Source: Xiphydria camelus
Lineage: Eukaryota > Arthropoda > Insecta > Hymenoptera > Xiphydriidae
Direction: 5' to 3'
Assembly: GCA_963678675.1 (NCBI GenBank)
Contig: OY783195.1
Span: forward strand, 26,337,385 to 26,401,384
Length of the DNA: 64,000 nt
A program made the position numbers and the translations under genes. The notes under the pieces were generated by a model that saw only the letters and a list, made by a program, of their open reading frames with translations, was not told the DNA's origin and ran no database searches. Shown here piece after piece: positions 25,701-38,900 of this stretch. Position 1 is the first letter of the stretch. Each line of letters starts with the position of its first letter.

Positions 25701-26921
25701 GGATCGCAAAGTCCGCGAGGAGGGCGCGTTCGCGAACATGAGCATTAGCGTATCGCCTCGTGCCGCATCGGGAAAGACCCCCGCAAGCTCGGATGTTTTC
25801 ACAGGATGTGCCAGTAAAATGTGTCAAGTATTTACGTGGAATATTGCGTAACGTCGCGGGCCGGGAAGTGTTTGGAAAGACGCTACCCCGGGAAACCTGG
25901 CTTTTGCGAGCTCGCACGCGTCGTGTCGCCTCGACGGTCGCTCCTGTGCGGTGCCGCGTTTCGAATACCGGTTTTCGACACCCTCGTACGACAGTGCCGT
26001 CGGGAACGACGATTTCGCGGTGGACTTCCAGTCGTCCGGGTGCCGGAGAGTCGCCGGGCTCGCGGTTTTCCGCGGCTCCCCCCTCGTCGCCGCCGTCGCG
26101 AGTGCACGCACACTTTTTGCGTGGTCGCCTAACTCTGAACTTGATTTCACGGGTTTTAGAATGAGACGACGAAAACCGAAGGTCTCCTGCCGGAAAAATC
26201 GGTACGCCGCGTAATCGTCGTAGATAACCTTACTTTCGGTGAGTTTGCTCGTCCTCCTTGGGGTCCGTCAAGTTTCTGAGCTAAAAAATAATTCGTACTT
26301 TTCCTTGCGATCGCAGTGCGTGTAAATTTGTACCAGCGAGAAGCTCCGTGAAAGCTCGGTGGAGCGATACGTATGAAAGGTGCAAATCGTTCCGACTTAA
26401 TAATTCCGGAGTCACTTTCGTCGTTTAAAGTTTGTCCCGTCTGTAGCATCTGGTTCTCCTAGATTTCCCTTTGTCTAATCGTGTCAGTGAACTGTAGGAT
26501 TTGTTGTATGAAATTATGTGGTACGAACTTTTTCATTACAACCGTATTTTATGTATTAGAGCAGTTCCGACGATGCTTCAAGGTTAAGAATTAATTTAGG
26601 CATCTCAGCGGAAAAGTACAAATACTTCCTTTGCTCAAACGTTCCACTTGTCTTCTTACTTTTGCTTTCGGGGAGGAGCTGGTTTTCCATGAATTGGGAA
26701 AGAAATGGTTTTCTCCGTCGATTCGAGATATTCCTGTAGAAAAGAAATTTGCATACGTGTAGCGCTATTTTTAACTCCGAAAAAGCACAAGTATTAGCTG
26801 AATTGATATTCCGACACTTTCAACTTCGATGGCTTATTTCTATCGATTAACGAACAACGGTAAAAGTAAATTTTTAAATAAATACATTTTTATGGTTGCA
26901 GCTTTTCCAATGTGATTTGAG

Positions 26922-29900
26922 ATGAAACGTGTTCGTGGGGTGGAAGAGGTATCATCAGTAGTAGCAACATTGAAGCATTCGTCTGTGGGAGGGGGTGGAG
27001 GAGGTGGTGGTGGAGGAGGAGGAGGTGGCGGCATTGGAGGCGGCGTCAGTGTCAGTGGTAATTGTGGTGCTAGTGGTGGTTCGAGTAGTGGAAGTGGTTT
27101 GGAATATCGTTCTGGAAGTGGGATAGTAGTCGGAGTTGCATCTGGTCAAACTGTCAGATCTGTTACTTCCAAAGAGATGCCAGGAAGCGTACAATTTGGT
27201 GCTGTCCAAACGCAACAGCAGTATACCGGGGCAATCGTCGTGCCGACTGCTGCTCCGTCTGTCGTTAAGGTACGTGTCGTGCTTGTTTGGGGTAATCAAT
27301 GTTGAATTTTCTTGGAAATTACGGTATATCGTGCACCGCTGTCCAAATTGTAATTTAGTAATACGACACGAAACTGTTAGGTAGTGTAAAAGGAAGGGGG
27401 TGAAGGAGTCATATCTACAATTTTTTATTTGACACTGTTTTGAAAGAATTTTTTTTTAATGGTTCTATTGTTTGTGTGTGTTACGGACTCTTCAAGGAGA
27501 GATTTTATATCAATCGTATCTGTAAAGTTATAGTGCGTATGTTTTCAACTTATCTTTTGTGTGTCTCGTACGATAAATTGAGATGCTAGTAGGTTGCATC
27601 TTTTTATTTGAAAACTATATGTATCAATTCTCAGCATGCGTCGTTTTTGGTGAAAAGATCAAAGCGTCATTGCTTTGACGATGATGGGAGGCAAATCGAT
27701 AGGGTTATTTGCATGTTTCAGGGAAGTGGAGGTCAGGGTAGTTTATCTGGCGCATGTAGTGGTAGCGCCATAAGTGGCAGTGGAGGGCTGCATAGTAGCG
27801 GATTAAGTGGTGGTAGCAGTGGTCACAATATGGGGCCACAGCAGTCGGTGCCAGGATCACAGTCTCAATCTCACGCACAACCGGCAGCTATAAGGCATAA
27901 GGTGTGTCCTCCTTGTGTTTTGTCGGCTGAGTCAATATTGTCTGTGTTTGGTAGAAAACTTGGCATGCCGTGAGATGTAAAAGTACAATGATCTTTGTCG
28001 AACTCGCAAAGCTGTACCCGTTTAGGGATGGAAGTGAAAACCAATAAACTACTCTCGCCTCCGAATTTAGCGCCAAGTTTTATTTCATTTGCATTATTGC
28101 AGGTGCACACTGGTAATGTAACACCGCTAACGTCCACACCCCCGGGTAGTAGCGTAAGCAGTGGAAGCGGATCTCAGCAGTTTCAGAGGTTAAAAGTAGA
28201 AGATGCTCTGTCGTACCTCGATCAAGTCAAGAACAAATTTAGCGACCAGCCTCAGGTTAGTAGCGCCGACTCTTTTCAATGAAGACACCAGAAACGTGTA
28301 AACATCAGGATTTACACTCTATTTTATTACCACGCGATCCTTTCTCCTGCAGGTTTACAATGATTTCCTGGACATTATGAAAGAATTCAAATCGCAAAGC
28401 ATAGATACACCAGGTGTGATAACGAGAGTTAGTCACCTTTTCAAAGGGCATCCAGAGCTTATCGTCGGTTTTAATACCTTCTTACCGCCGGGTTACAAAA
28501 TTGAAGTGCAAGCGAACGAGCAAGGCTACGCCTTCCAAGTTTCCGTGAGCATGCCGAGTCCGACTGCCACGCATAACACCACGCTTTCTCAGCATCACTG
28601 CACCGTAAACGTTGGCTCGCCACCCATTGCAAGTCCTCCAACTCAGCCTGCGAAAGCGCCGCCCGTCCTGCAGATACTGCAAGGGTATGTCGAGGCCTAA
28701 CACTGTTCGGGTTTATCGTCTCTCTTTCTCCCTTCGAAATATTCGTTTATATGCTAAACTTCTTTCAGATCCGGCAGTATACATCACTCCCTTGCAAATA
28801 ATATTTCAAACAACAGTTTAACCGTTCATGCACCCTCGTCGCCACCCATTCAAACGTACAATAATTCACACGTGAGTGCCGCACAAGCGCAGGCTGTTAG
28901 TCAAGCACTGAGCCAGGCACAAGACGGGGTGCCGAACAGCGGGCAAACGCAACAGAGTCAACCGGTCGAATTTAACCATGCCATCAACTATGTCAATAAA
29001 ATTAAGGTAATCATTGCATCGCGACGCGTGTTCGGTATTCCACGAGAGAAAATTCCCTTTCGCAAAGTTTATAGCTCTGGAAAATGGTATTCCTTCGCAG
29101 AACCGATTTCAAGGTCAACCGGAGAAATACAAGCGATTCTTGGAAATTTTACACACGTATCAGAAAGAGCAGCGCAACCTCAAGGAATCCGGCCATATGG
29201 GCGGCACTGGTGGAACCGGTGTCGCTACCGGTGGAAAGCACTTGACCGAGGCGGAGGTATATAGCCAGGTTGCGAAGCTCTTCGAGAATCAGGAAGACCT
29301 CCTCGCGGAGTTCGGCCAATTTCTACCCGATGCCACCAATCAACAAAGTGCCCTGGTGAGTTTCTTCTCAATGATTTCCCTTTGTCTCCTATACTTGTTA
29401 CCCTGAAATATGTAAAATCGTACTCGGCGGCCGCACTTACGGCCAAAGGATCGACCTTGATTTCTGAGCCGACAATTCCCTCATTTTCTGCGTCTCTATG
29501 TGATGTCTTATGGAATATCTAACTCTGATTCGTGCCAGTCTGCTATGTTTCAGAGTAATAAAGCTGGAGCGGTTAACGATCACTCGGCGATCGTTAAAAA
29601 ACCGCCCGGGCTCAAAACGTCATACAATAACTCTAGCAACATCCCACGGGAGCATCGGGAATCGAGCGGCGTCAGCGGTATAGATCGAGACAGTCGGGAT
29701 CATCGGGATCGGGATCGGGATCGGGATCGGGATCGAGATAGACCAGGAGTGAGAGATCTCAATAGTAGTCAGAAGTTCGGTCACAGCACTGGCCAATTGA
29801 AGAGAAGTCCGTCGTTCTCGACCTCCGCGACGACTGGGAATTCCCATCATGCTCAGCACGGACCACCCCCACCGAAGAAGCATAAGCTGGCTTCCAATCG

Positions 29901-32900
29901 GGACGTTAGCATTGCGGAGGCTGGCAAATATGGTAGCCTTAATGATTATGCCTTCTTCGATAAGGTAGGGTTCAATTTACTTTTGCACTTTTATTATTAA
30001 ATGTTACATTGAACTCGATTCGTTTGCATTACCTAATGTTATACCTCAGAACACGTTCTCCACTCTTTCCCCCTGTAAAATTCACTCCAGGACAAGCTGT
30101 AAAGTTTGCAGTGAGAACATCCCTCCTTCGAATGATCGTTAACGCAAGCTTCGTCATTATTTAGGTGCGAAAAGCTCTGAAGTCGCAGGAAGTTTACGAG
30201 AACTTCCTGCGGTGCTTGGTCTTGTTCAACCAAGAGATCGTCTCGAAATCCGAACTGACGCAATTGGTAACGCCGTTTCTCGGTCGATTCCCCGAGTTGT
30301 TGCGTTGGTTCAAGGATTTCCTCGGTCACTCGCCCGACTCGTCCGCCTCGTTATCGACGAATATCAATAGCGGTATCGGCATCGAGGCGCTCCCCAACAA
30401 TGTGGTTAGAAGTCATCAGGATCGTCCTCAGGGCGATCTCGCTATGGAGATCGATTATTCGGCATGTAAGAGATTAGGAGCTTCGTACTGTGCACTACCT
30501 AAGTCGTACATTCAACCAAAGTGTACCGGCAGAACGCAATTGTGCAAAGAAGTCCTGAACGACACTTGGGTCTCGTTTCCTACCTGGTCGGAGGACAGCA
30601 CTTTCGTCACGTCTAGGTGAGTTGGAAAGATCAATTTTATTTGTCACGCTTGTTTCGCAATTTCGCGGGCCCGCAGATTTACCTGGTAACACCCCGTTAT
30701 TATGTCAGCGTTGTTAGCGTAACAACGCTTATCCCGTGGCGCATTTCGGAAAATCAACTGCGTTTTGATATGACGGTTGTAGATCCTTCTCGCCTTGTCT
30801 ACTTTTACGTAATTTCGTTTCACGAAATGCCTTACACATTGGCGTTCCAACAATTTCACATACGTTAAGCGGTACGAATAAACCGGAGTGTTTGTCTCTA
30901 TTGAATCCTCTGGCTCGCTCCCGAAACCTACTAATCCGGACGGATACAAATTGGTTTCCTTCGGCGATACTTCCACGAGTGCAACGACGAAGCGTCGCGA
31001 TCGGAGATCGTCGCTAGAACTCCGTGATATTCTTTCAGAAAAACTCAGTACGAAGAATTCATTTATCGCTGCGAGGACGAAAGGTTCGAGTTGGACGGTG
31101 TGATAGAGACGAACGCCGCTACCATCAGGGTGCTCGAAGGGGTCCACAAGAAGATGAATCGAATGACACAAGAGGAGCTTCAGAAATTCAAACTCGACGA
31201 TTGCCTCGGTGGTTGTTCACCGACGATACATCAGCGCGCCCTGAAGAGGATATACGGCGATAAGGCTGCCGATATCATCGACGGCCTCAAGAAGAATCCC
31301 ACCGTCGCCGTGCCGGTCGTCCTCAGGAGACTGAAGAACAAGGAGGAGGAGTGGCGAGAGGCGCAGAAGGGCTTCAACAAGATCTGGAGGGAACAGAACG
31401 AGAAGTACTATCTAAAGTCGCTGGATCATCAGGGTATGAACTTCAAGCAGAGTGACGTCAAGGCGTTAAGATCGAAGAGTCTGTACAACGAGATCGAGAC
31501 CTTGTACGACGAGGTTAGTAGCGGCTTCCGTCCGCAATCTAGATGCGTAAACACATCTGCGCGTGTCGATGAACGAGTTGTCGACAGAGGCGGTAAAAAT
31601 GGCTCGTTGTATACAAAACAGAGGCACGAGCAAGTGGAAGATGGCAGCGGCGAGGGACAGAGCAGCAACGGTCCACATTTGGTACTCTCGTATAAGGACA
31701 AATCCGTGCTGGACGACGCGGCTAATCTCTTGATCCACCATGTCAAGCGACAGACTGCCATTCACAAGGAGGACAAGCAACGAATAAAATTGTTCCTGAA
31801 GCACTTCATACCCGATCTTTTCTTCCATCCTCGGCAGGAACTGAGCGACGACGAGAGGGATGAAGACGGTAAGTCTCTACTGCTCATCAATGGCTCCGCT
31901 GTATAAATACGGACGGGGATTGACACCAGGTCGCTAATGCGCTTCGTTCGTCGGTTTATTTAACGCAGATGAAAAGGAAGATATAGACTTGGGATTGTGC
32001 GCAAACAGTTCCCAACAGACTGCCACGTCAACCGCTTCAGTCGGCGGTCTTCAGGGCACCCGGAACAAGGCGCCGCCATCGCCAGTTCTTTCCTCGACGC
32101 CGCTCAAAACTGAGTCCGACGTAAAACTACCCACACACGCCCTTTCGACCGATCCCGAAGAGGCGTACACGCTCTTCATGGGCAGTAACAATTGGTACAT
32201 CTTCCTGAGGTTACACCAGATCCTCTGCGAGAGGCTGACGAAAATGTACGAGAAGGCGGTGGTACTCGCGGACGAGGAGTCCCGCTATAAGCAGCAGCGG
32301 AAAGAAAGCACAGCGGTAGCCCTGAGGTTAAAACCTAAGAGTACGTATCGCGAGCAACGCCATCAACACGGTAAACCCTTCCACCGGTGCTCAGTTCATC
32401 TCCCTTAACCGACCATCTGCTGTCTCGTTACAGATGATATCGAAATAGATGATTATTATCCCGCTTTTTTGGATATGGTCAAAAACGTTCTGGACGGTAA
32501 CATGGAGAGCACGGCGTACGAAGATACACTACGGGAAATGTTCGGTATTCATGCGTACATCGCCTTCACCTTGGACAAAGTCGTGACGAATGCCGTGAGA
32601 CAGGTAAGTGTTTTTTTTTTTTGTTCAGTTTCAGAGAAAACTCTTGTAACGCGTACCGCGAGGAGTTCACTTCACGCAGACTAAACGAAGTAGGTGGAAT
32701 TCGCGAGGGATCGTCCGACTCGTTTATCACAGTCTGTCAAGGAAGGAGAGGAAATACCAGTCCGATAACGTTTCGTTGTAACTTGTTGCATGCGCAGCTA
32801 CAGCATTTGGTCTCGGATCCCACGGGTCAGCAATGCGTGGAGCTATTTCATCGTGAACAGCGACAGCCGAAAGACGTCAGCGGGGCAGGTGGCTTGTGCG

Positions 32901-35900
32901 CCACGGCTTATCTGAGAATCGGCGCTGAAATGGCTTACCAACGCAAAGCGGAAAAGGCCATGGCAGAGGAAAATTGCTTCAAGATATACATAGTAAGTTT
33001 TGGAATTGTAATTCTGATGAGACTCGGCAGAAGACGCGTTCGAAAGTATCTCGCCAATGTTCGCCGAGAACGGTATTCAAATCGGATTTCCATTCAGAAG
33101 TGAAGCGGTATCATAATCGAGAGATCTAGAGTCTTCAAAGATAGAAATAAATTGATAATGCCACCGTGAAGTATCTAATTGGTCAAGGACCCGCACTAGT
33201 GACTCGGTGTTCTCTTCTCAAAGCAAATACACTCGCGTAGTTCGCACAATTTCTACGCGGGTGATCCAACTTTCTTTCTTGCCCTAAGGAGACGCTATTT
33301 TTTCCGTTGCAGTACAAAAAAGACTGTAAAATGACAATGGAGTTGTTGGACACGGAGGGCGAAGAGACCATGGATGGTGGTTGTAGGGAAAGAGAAAGAG
33401 AAGGCGTTACCGCCACTGAGAAATGGTCGTCTTACGTTGAGAGGTTCTCAGCCCCGCCTGGGCAGACCAGTCCCAAGGACACCCCCGTGTCGACCGACAA
33501 CAACGACTCGGCAGCCAATCATCCTGTGAGTAGCGACCAGGCAGCAAGGGGGGGGAGGGGCAGAAAGCGCAAGAACACTGACATTAACAAGAAGGTATAG
33601 GACCCACAGCCATTTCCATAAAACCGTTGCCAACGTTGTAGCTTGTGCGTTCCGTTTATATTCAATATTTCCGATTACAACTGTATCATATTTCGATGTG
33701 CGAGCGTCTCTTTTTGTCGCCGTCCAACGTCTCGCAACAAAACTGTCCAATCACCCTTCTGGACGAGAATCTCTTGCCCGGGACGTACGACATTGCTTTG
33801 CGGGCCCTCGTGACAGAGCCCGCCAAAGTTCGTCCTTTGATAAGTCATTGGAGGTGGTGTGTATCTTTCACAGTCGGAGCACTCTCGTTCGATAGCGAAT
33901 TCTCTCGCTCGACAATTGGTCGGTGCAGTTGTACAGCGAGAAATGGGGGAAATACCCCGTGCACAAAATTCGATATCGCGAAGAGATTGAACCGGTAAAA
34001 AGATAGAGAGAGAGGGAGAGAGTAACGAAATATCTTTATAAATGTCGGGCTTTTTAGCGGGAGATCATTGAAGAAGAAGAACGGCACTCGTTTTGCAAGT
34101 TCTCCGCGGAAATATTTACGAAAGCGAGTGCACATGCGCGATTTATGTCACGCGCGCGTCTTAACTCGAAGTCTATCAAATTATTCGAAGCATCAACGGT
34201 TGCTGACATTTACATATTTGTACAAATGTAACGTGTTCCTTTTTATTCCATTCACGTTCGCTCGGAAGGGACGTTAGAATGGGAGATAGAAATTAACCCG
34301 CGTGTAAATATTAGTTGAGAGGGGAGGAAAATTATTGGCAGCTCGTACGGGAATGGACACACAGTGTGTAAAGAAATGACAAAAACCACGCGACTGAAGA
34401 ATATGTTTAATTTCGAATGATTAAAACGGATTGTTTCTCGAAGAGACAGCGTACTATCCGTGGAAATCTGGAATTGCGAACAACGACGTAAATACGCGCG
34501 TGTGCATTTTCTCGTAACGAAGGATCAATTAAATGCAGTTGCAAGTCGGGCGCTATTTTCTTCGTCTTGGTTTTGTCTTTCTCTAAATTTCATTTCTCTA
34601 CATTCCCAAGCGTGGAACTTGTAGCAGCTTTGTTGGCTCCCTGATGAATCGTTTCAAAAACGTCCTCGGAGAGTGTCGATATTTTATTAACAAATACACG
34701 CAGCGCGCATATTAATTTCGATCTAATCGAAGTATAGCTTTTGTTTTCTTTGTTACCCAGTTATTGGATCTTAGTTGATTCTTTGTTGATTCGTACTGAG
34801 GAGTTTTTTTTTACTGTATCAGTGATTTATACTTACCGCATGAACGTCGTGGATAAACTCTCGATAATTCGAGAGAAGTAGGCACGATCGATGTGGATAT
34901 TTTCAAAAAATATTATTCGCACGTGCAACTCGACCCTTTAGCGCGACAGTAGTCTATGTCGCATTTTAATCTGTAAATTTTGTACACATAAGAGTTCGTC
35001 TTTTTCTTTCATACCCTTGTGATCGTACTACGACCGTTTTCAAAGGTTCCCTCCTTTCGTTCAGACATTGAAAATTCAACTCGATTGTGTTTGTCCCGAT
35101 GCGACACGACGGCTCGATACTGATTCAGTTTATTTCAGTGTGGTGAAACGCGCATAAGACTTTTCGAACGAATTTGATCGCGCGTCGTGATCGTGCTACA
35201 CTTCGATTGTACAAACCAATGTAAAATGAAAAGAATTCCTCGGACACGTGACGACCGTGATCTACAACGCCTTGTACCGATCACTCGCAATAACATTCCT
35301 CATCTCTCTTCGCATCGTCAACCGGAAGAGTAGTAGAAACCTTTGAAATAATAGGAGAACCTCTGTAAGCAGCCGTACACGTTTAGACGCATGATTCGTT
35401 GGTGCAAGTTCACGTATTTTATACAAGTGTGTGGCGGATCGATTACAATTCATTTCCGGATTAATCCGTGGACTTCACTTTCGGGGCGAGATTCGTTGCG
35501 TGTAAGATTATTCGCGTTCGGGCGAGAAGAGAAGGAAGGGAAGGAAATGTTTTTAAAACATTCTGCCTCGAAGGCGGTCCGTACTTACGGAAAGAAAAGG
35601 AAAAACGCAAAAACTTTATCAATTAAGTCACCCAATGAGGAGGAGAAAAGATTAAAAGAATAATGTATTTGCCTGTCAAGTGCAAACTCTGCAATCTCCC
35701 CGAGATTGCGAATACTTCAATCACCTTTATATAGTTATTGTACATAGGATTTTTGATACATACTCTAGGCTAGGAGGTAGTTACGTGCTACTTTGTAAAA
35801 AGAATAACTCTTCGTTATACCCATCTCGCAGATAGATCATCGGTGAAGCCTTTGGAACGTGCGCGGTTGTATAGTTTTGCCTAGTTTCTGTTTTCTTTTT

Positions 35901-38900
35901 TTTTAAATCTTTTACAACGCTCGATCTCGAATTTTTCCTGAATTCTTCGCGGCGCCGAGCTGAGCTCGGATATCTCGACATAATTTCGCGGAATCTCGGA
36001 TCATTATTTTTTTTTCGGTGGGGGATGACGAGACGTGGCGAACGATCCGAATCGACCAGTTACCTTTCGTGACACTCATACGAAAAGAAACTGAGAGTAG
36101 ATAAAATATTTTGACGCAAGTAATCCGCATGTGGGGCTGATGTTTATACTTCTTGACCGGTGATACGCAATACGCACGTGCCAGGTGTGATAAGAGGGCC
36201 GAGCCAGCTGAGAGCACGCTGTGATATAGCTCGCCAAAGGTTTCATTGTGCCGACTAGATATCACCCGACATTAGTGGCCGGCTCATTGAACGCGTGCCG
36301 ATACTCAGTCGTCCCGACGACGCTCTAGTCCTTCGTACGAACCCCGACAGAGCGTGTCTGTCGGTGTCGCCGGATGTGTAAATCCGATCTCTTTCATTTA
36401 ACGCCTTTTTATAATTCCGATTTCGCCGTCATCGAAAAATATCCTCCATCTCGCGACCAGATTCTACCTTTCCAACCAACCGAACTCTCTCGACGTGCAT
36501 GTAACTTTGCACGGTAAAGAACGTCGCTCGCTTCGGTGATCATCTTCAGAATAATTCTTAAAGGTTTTACTCTTCGTCTTCTCGAGGTGCAGTAATTGAA
36601 TTTCATCCAGTGATAAATAAAAATCAAACATTTCGGCACGGTAAATGTCAAGTCGGCGCGGCGCATGAAAAAATCGATGATAACGCGAGGATAAATCGTA
36701 CTTTCGATAGCATGGGATAATCGTGGCGCATGCAAAATCTTTATCAATCGCGCGCGATATCTCTTCATCATTTTTCCACTACGATACCCCATTTAAAATC
36801 TTCACCTGTGTGCGCTTTACCGTTCGAAATTACGTGCACGTAATATGTCGCGAGGGTTGCCGCGTGAATTTAGAGTCTGGTTCGAAGTGGACGATGCATC
36901 GTTGCATTTCCTTCCTGTATCATAAAATGAGAAAAAACTAGTCTCGTCAATACTAACTGGCCGAAATGACAAACTCACACACACGTTTCGTGTCTTGTGT
37001 AAATGTTGTAAACTCCCCACCACCACACCCCTCGCTTTCCCTTTTCACGATGAATTTTAATCTCTATATATATATAAGATATATATATATATATATTTTG
37101 TAACTGTAAACTATATACGAAGTACATATACATATAATGATATGAAAATGAAAAATATATTGTATAGAAGAGAGAGATATTGAAATACATGAACGATGCT
37201 TTTAAACATTATCGTCTAACATCATTTTTGTACCACTTGAAGAAGAACAATAGACAAAAGAAAGAAAGAAATTTTATCAGTTTCGTTTTCCCGTACAAAG
37301 CTTCGTTTTTCTTTTTCATTTACATTCTGTGAAGCTGTTGTTCATTTTGTTATCTACAAATTGTACTCTTGGGTTCGCGGTCTACGTTGTTCATACGACT
37401 TGACCATGTCTGTAATAGAGAATTGATATTCGTTGCTTTTTTCATAGCTGCGTTCGATGAAAACTAAAAGGAATGTGAAAGAACGTGTCGCTGCGATATT
37501 TGGACGATGCAGATGCGATTGCGACATTTTATACCGCCTCTTTGTATTTTCTGTGTTCTCTCTGTTCTAGCTTTTTTTTTTTAAATTCTAACAAGCTTTT
37601 CGTTGCATCAATCTTAGTTTACTTATCCTCGTGCGAATGTGCGAAAATTGCACCCGCGCGTACAAACCCCTTGGCCGGTCGTCATTGTCATCTCTCCGTT
37701 CGAACTCCTCGCGATTTTCATTCATTTTTCAACGCTTGTTTTCATCGTAATCGCGACGGAATGCTTTGCGAAATAATAATATATCTCTTTTCTAACACTT
37801 CCACTCCCTCGAATGCCACATTCGACGGGCACCGCACTCCGACGCATTCCTTCGGGAGGCGCCAGAAGAGTTCCGTCGCGTATGACACGGGGCTTGCTAT
37901 ATTTTTACGTTTAAGTTACACGTTAGCTGCGCCTCCGTCTACAGCTCTACCGACCGATATTATCTGTAGTTGCGGGCCAATTTTCATTTCATTTTTCGCT
38001 AGTTAAGTCATCAGGAAACGCAGGTTTCCGCCCGGCGTTAAAGACACTCGTTTTGTAGTACTTTTCTTCGAATATTTTGCAACAATCGAAACCATTCTGT
38101 ATATGCTCAGCGGAAGTATGCTTAGAAAAAAATCTTAGAGAGATTATGGTACACACTCGTAATATTCGTTGACCGTATACATGATTAATTGTATGTATGA
38201 AATTGCAGAAGCGATATTGTCAAGATCCAGCGAATAATTTGATGTGCAAAAGGGACAGATGTTAAAGTGCGAAGAGTGCTGTAACGTATAACGATATTTC
38301 AAGTCACGTTCATATCGTACGGCTCTGGAAACTTGGGGGAAAACAGAGAAAATTTCGATAATGCGTCGTTCTGCGTGTCAAGTGCGAAGTTAGGATCCAA
38401 TCTGACGTTAGAAGTACGCCTCTCTCTTCCTCTATTGACAAGCGTTACTCTACCCGCTGCTTCCTTTGATATAATCGATTGTATTCTGCATATACTTTAT
38501 TTTTCTCGTTCGTCTTCCAATTGCGAAACGACCAAAATTCCTCTTATTCGGTTTATCGCGTTGCGAACTTTGTGACATGGCTTCGAAGGCGACGCGACGA
38601 TCCGTCTCGTTATTCTTAAGATCTTTTGAAGACACGCGCCAATTGTCGTTGAACTTGGCGAAAGAAAAGATTACTATCTGCCCTTCGAGTGTTACGTATT
38701 CAAAAGTCTAAAGCATTCTTTTCGGCTAGCGATACTCGGCGCTTTCCGTCACCGTCGGTTTATCGTAAAACATTCGGTACGACGCGAGAGAATACGTGCG
38801 ACTCGAAGGTTCAAAATTTACATCAGACTACGGGCATTCAATTCTATTCCGTTCTCCATTATGCTCCGTTCGGTCTGCATTAGAAATTCTATTCCCGTTC

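Larger units (their letters stand above)
16011..26901. other. GC/CpG-rich non-coding interval between glucose-6-phosphatase and Sin3A
   Basis: Roughly 17.1-26.2 kb is strongly enriched in CG dinucleotides. Long frames open on both strands at once here, the usual artefact of GC-rich DNA; none has a family motif or splice partners. The stretch must hold the promoter and untranslated first exon(s) of Sin3A, because its first coding exon starts with an acceptor (TTGCAG, ending 26901). One candidate exon ends at a GTAAGG donor near 17119. It also contains CT-rich runs (about 18256-18290), a G homopolymer at about 23842-23857 and a cluster of inverted-repeat elements at 19.1-19.7 kb. Confidence 0.5.

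Noticed and set aside
37485..38006. 173-codon plus-strand frame in the long Sin3A intron
   Set aside because: No homology recognised, no fitting splice sites or phase with Sin3A exons, and composition like the surrounding non-coding DNA.
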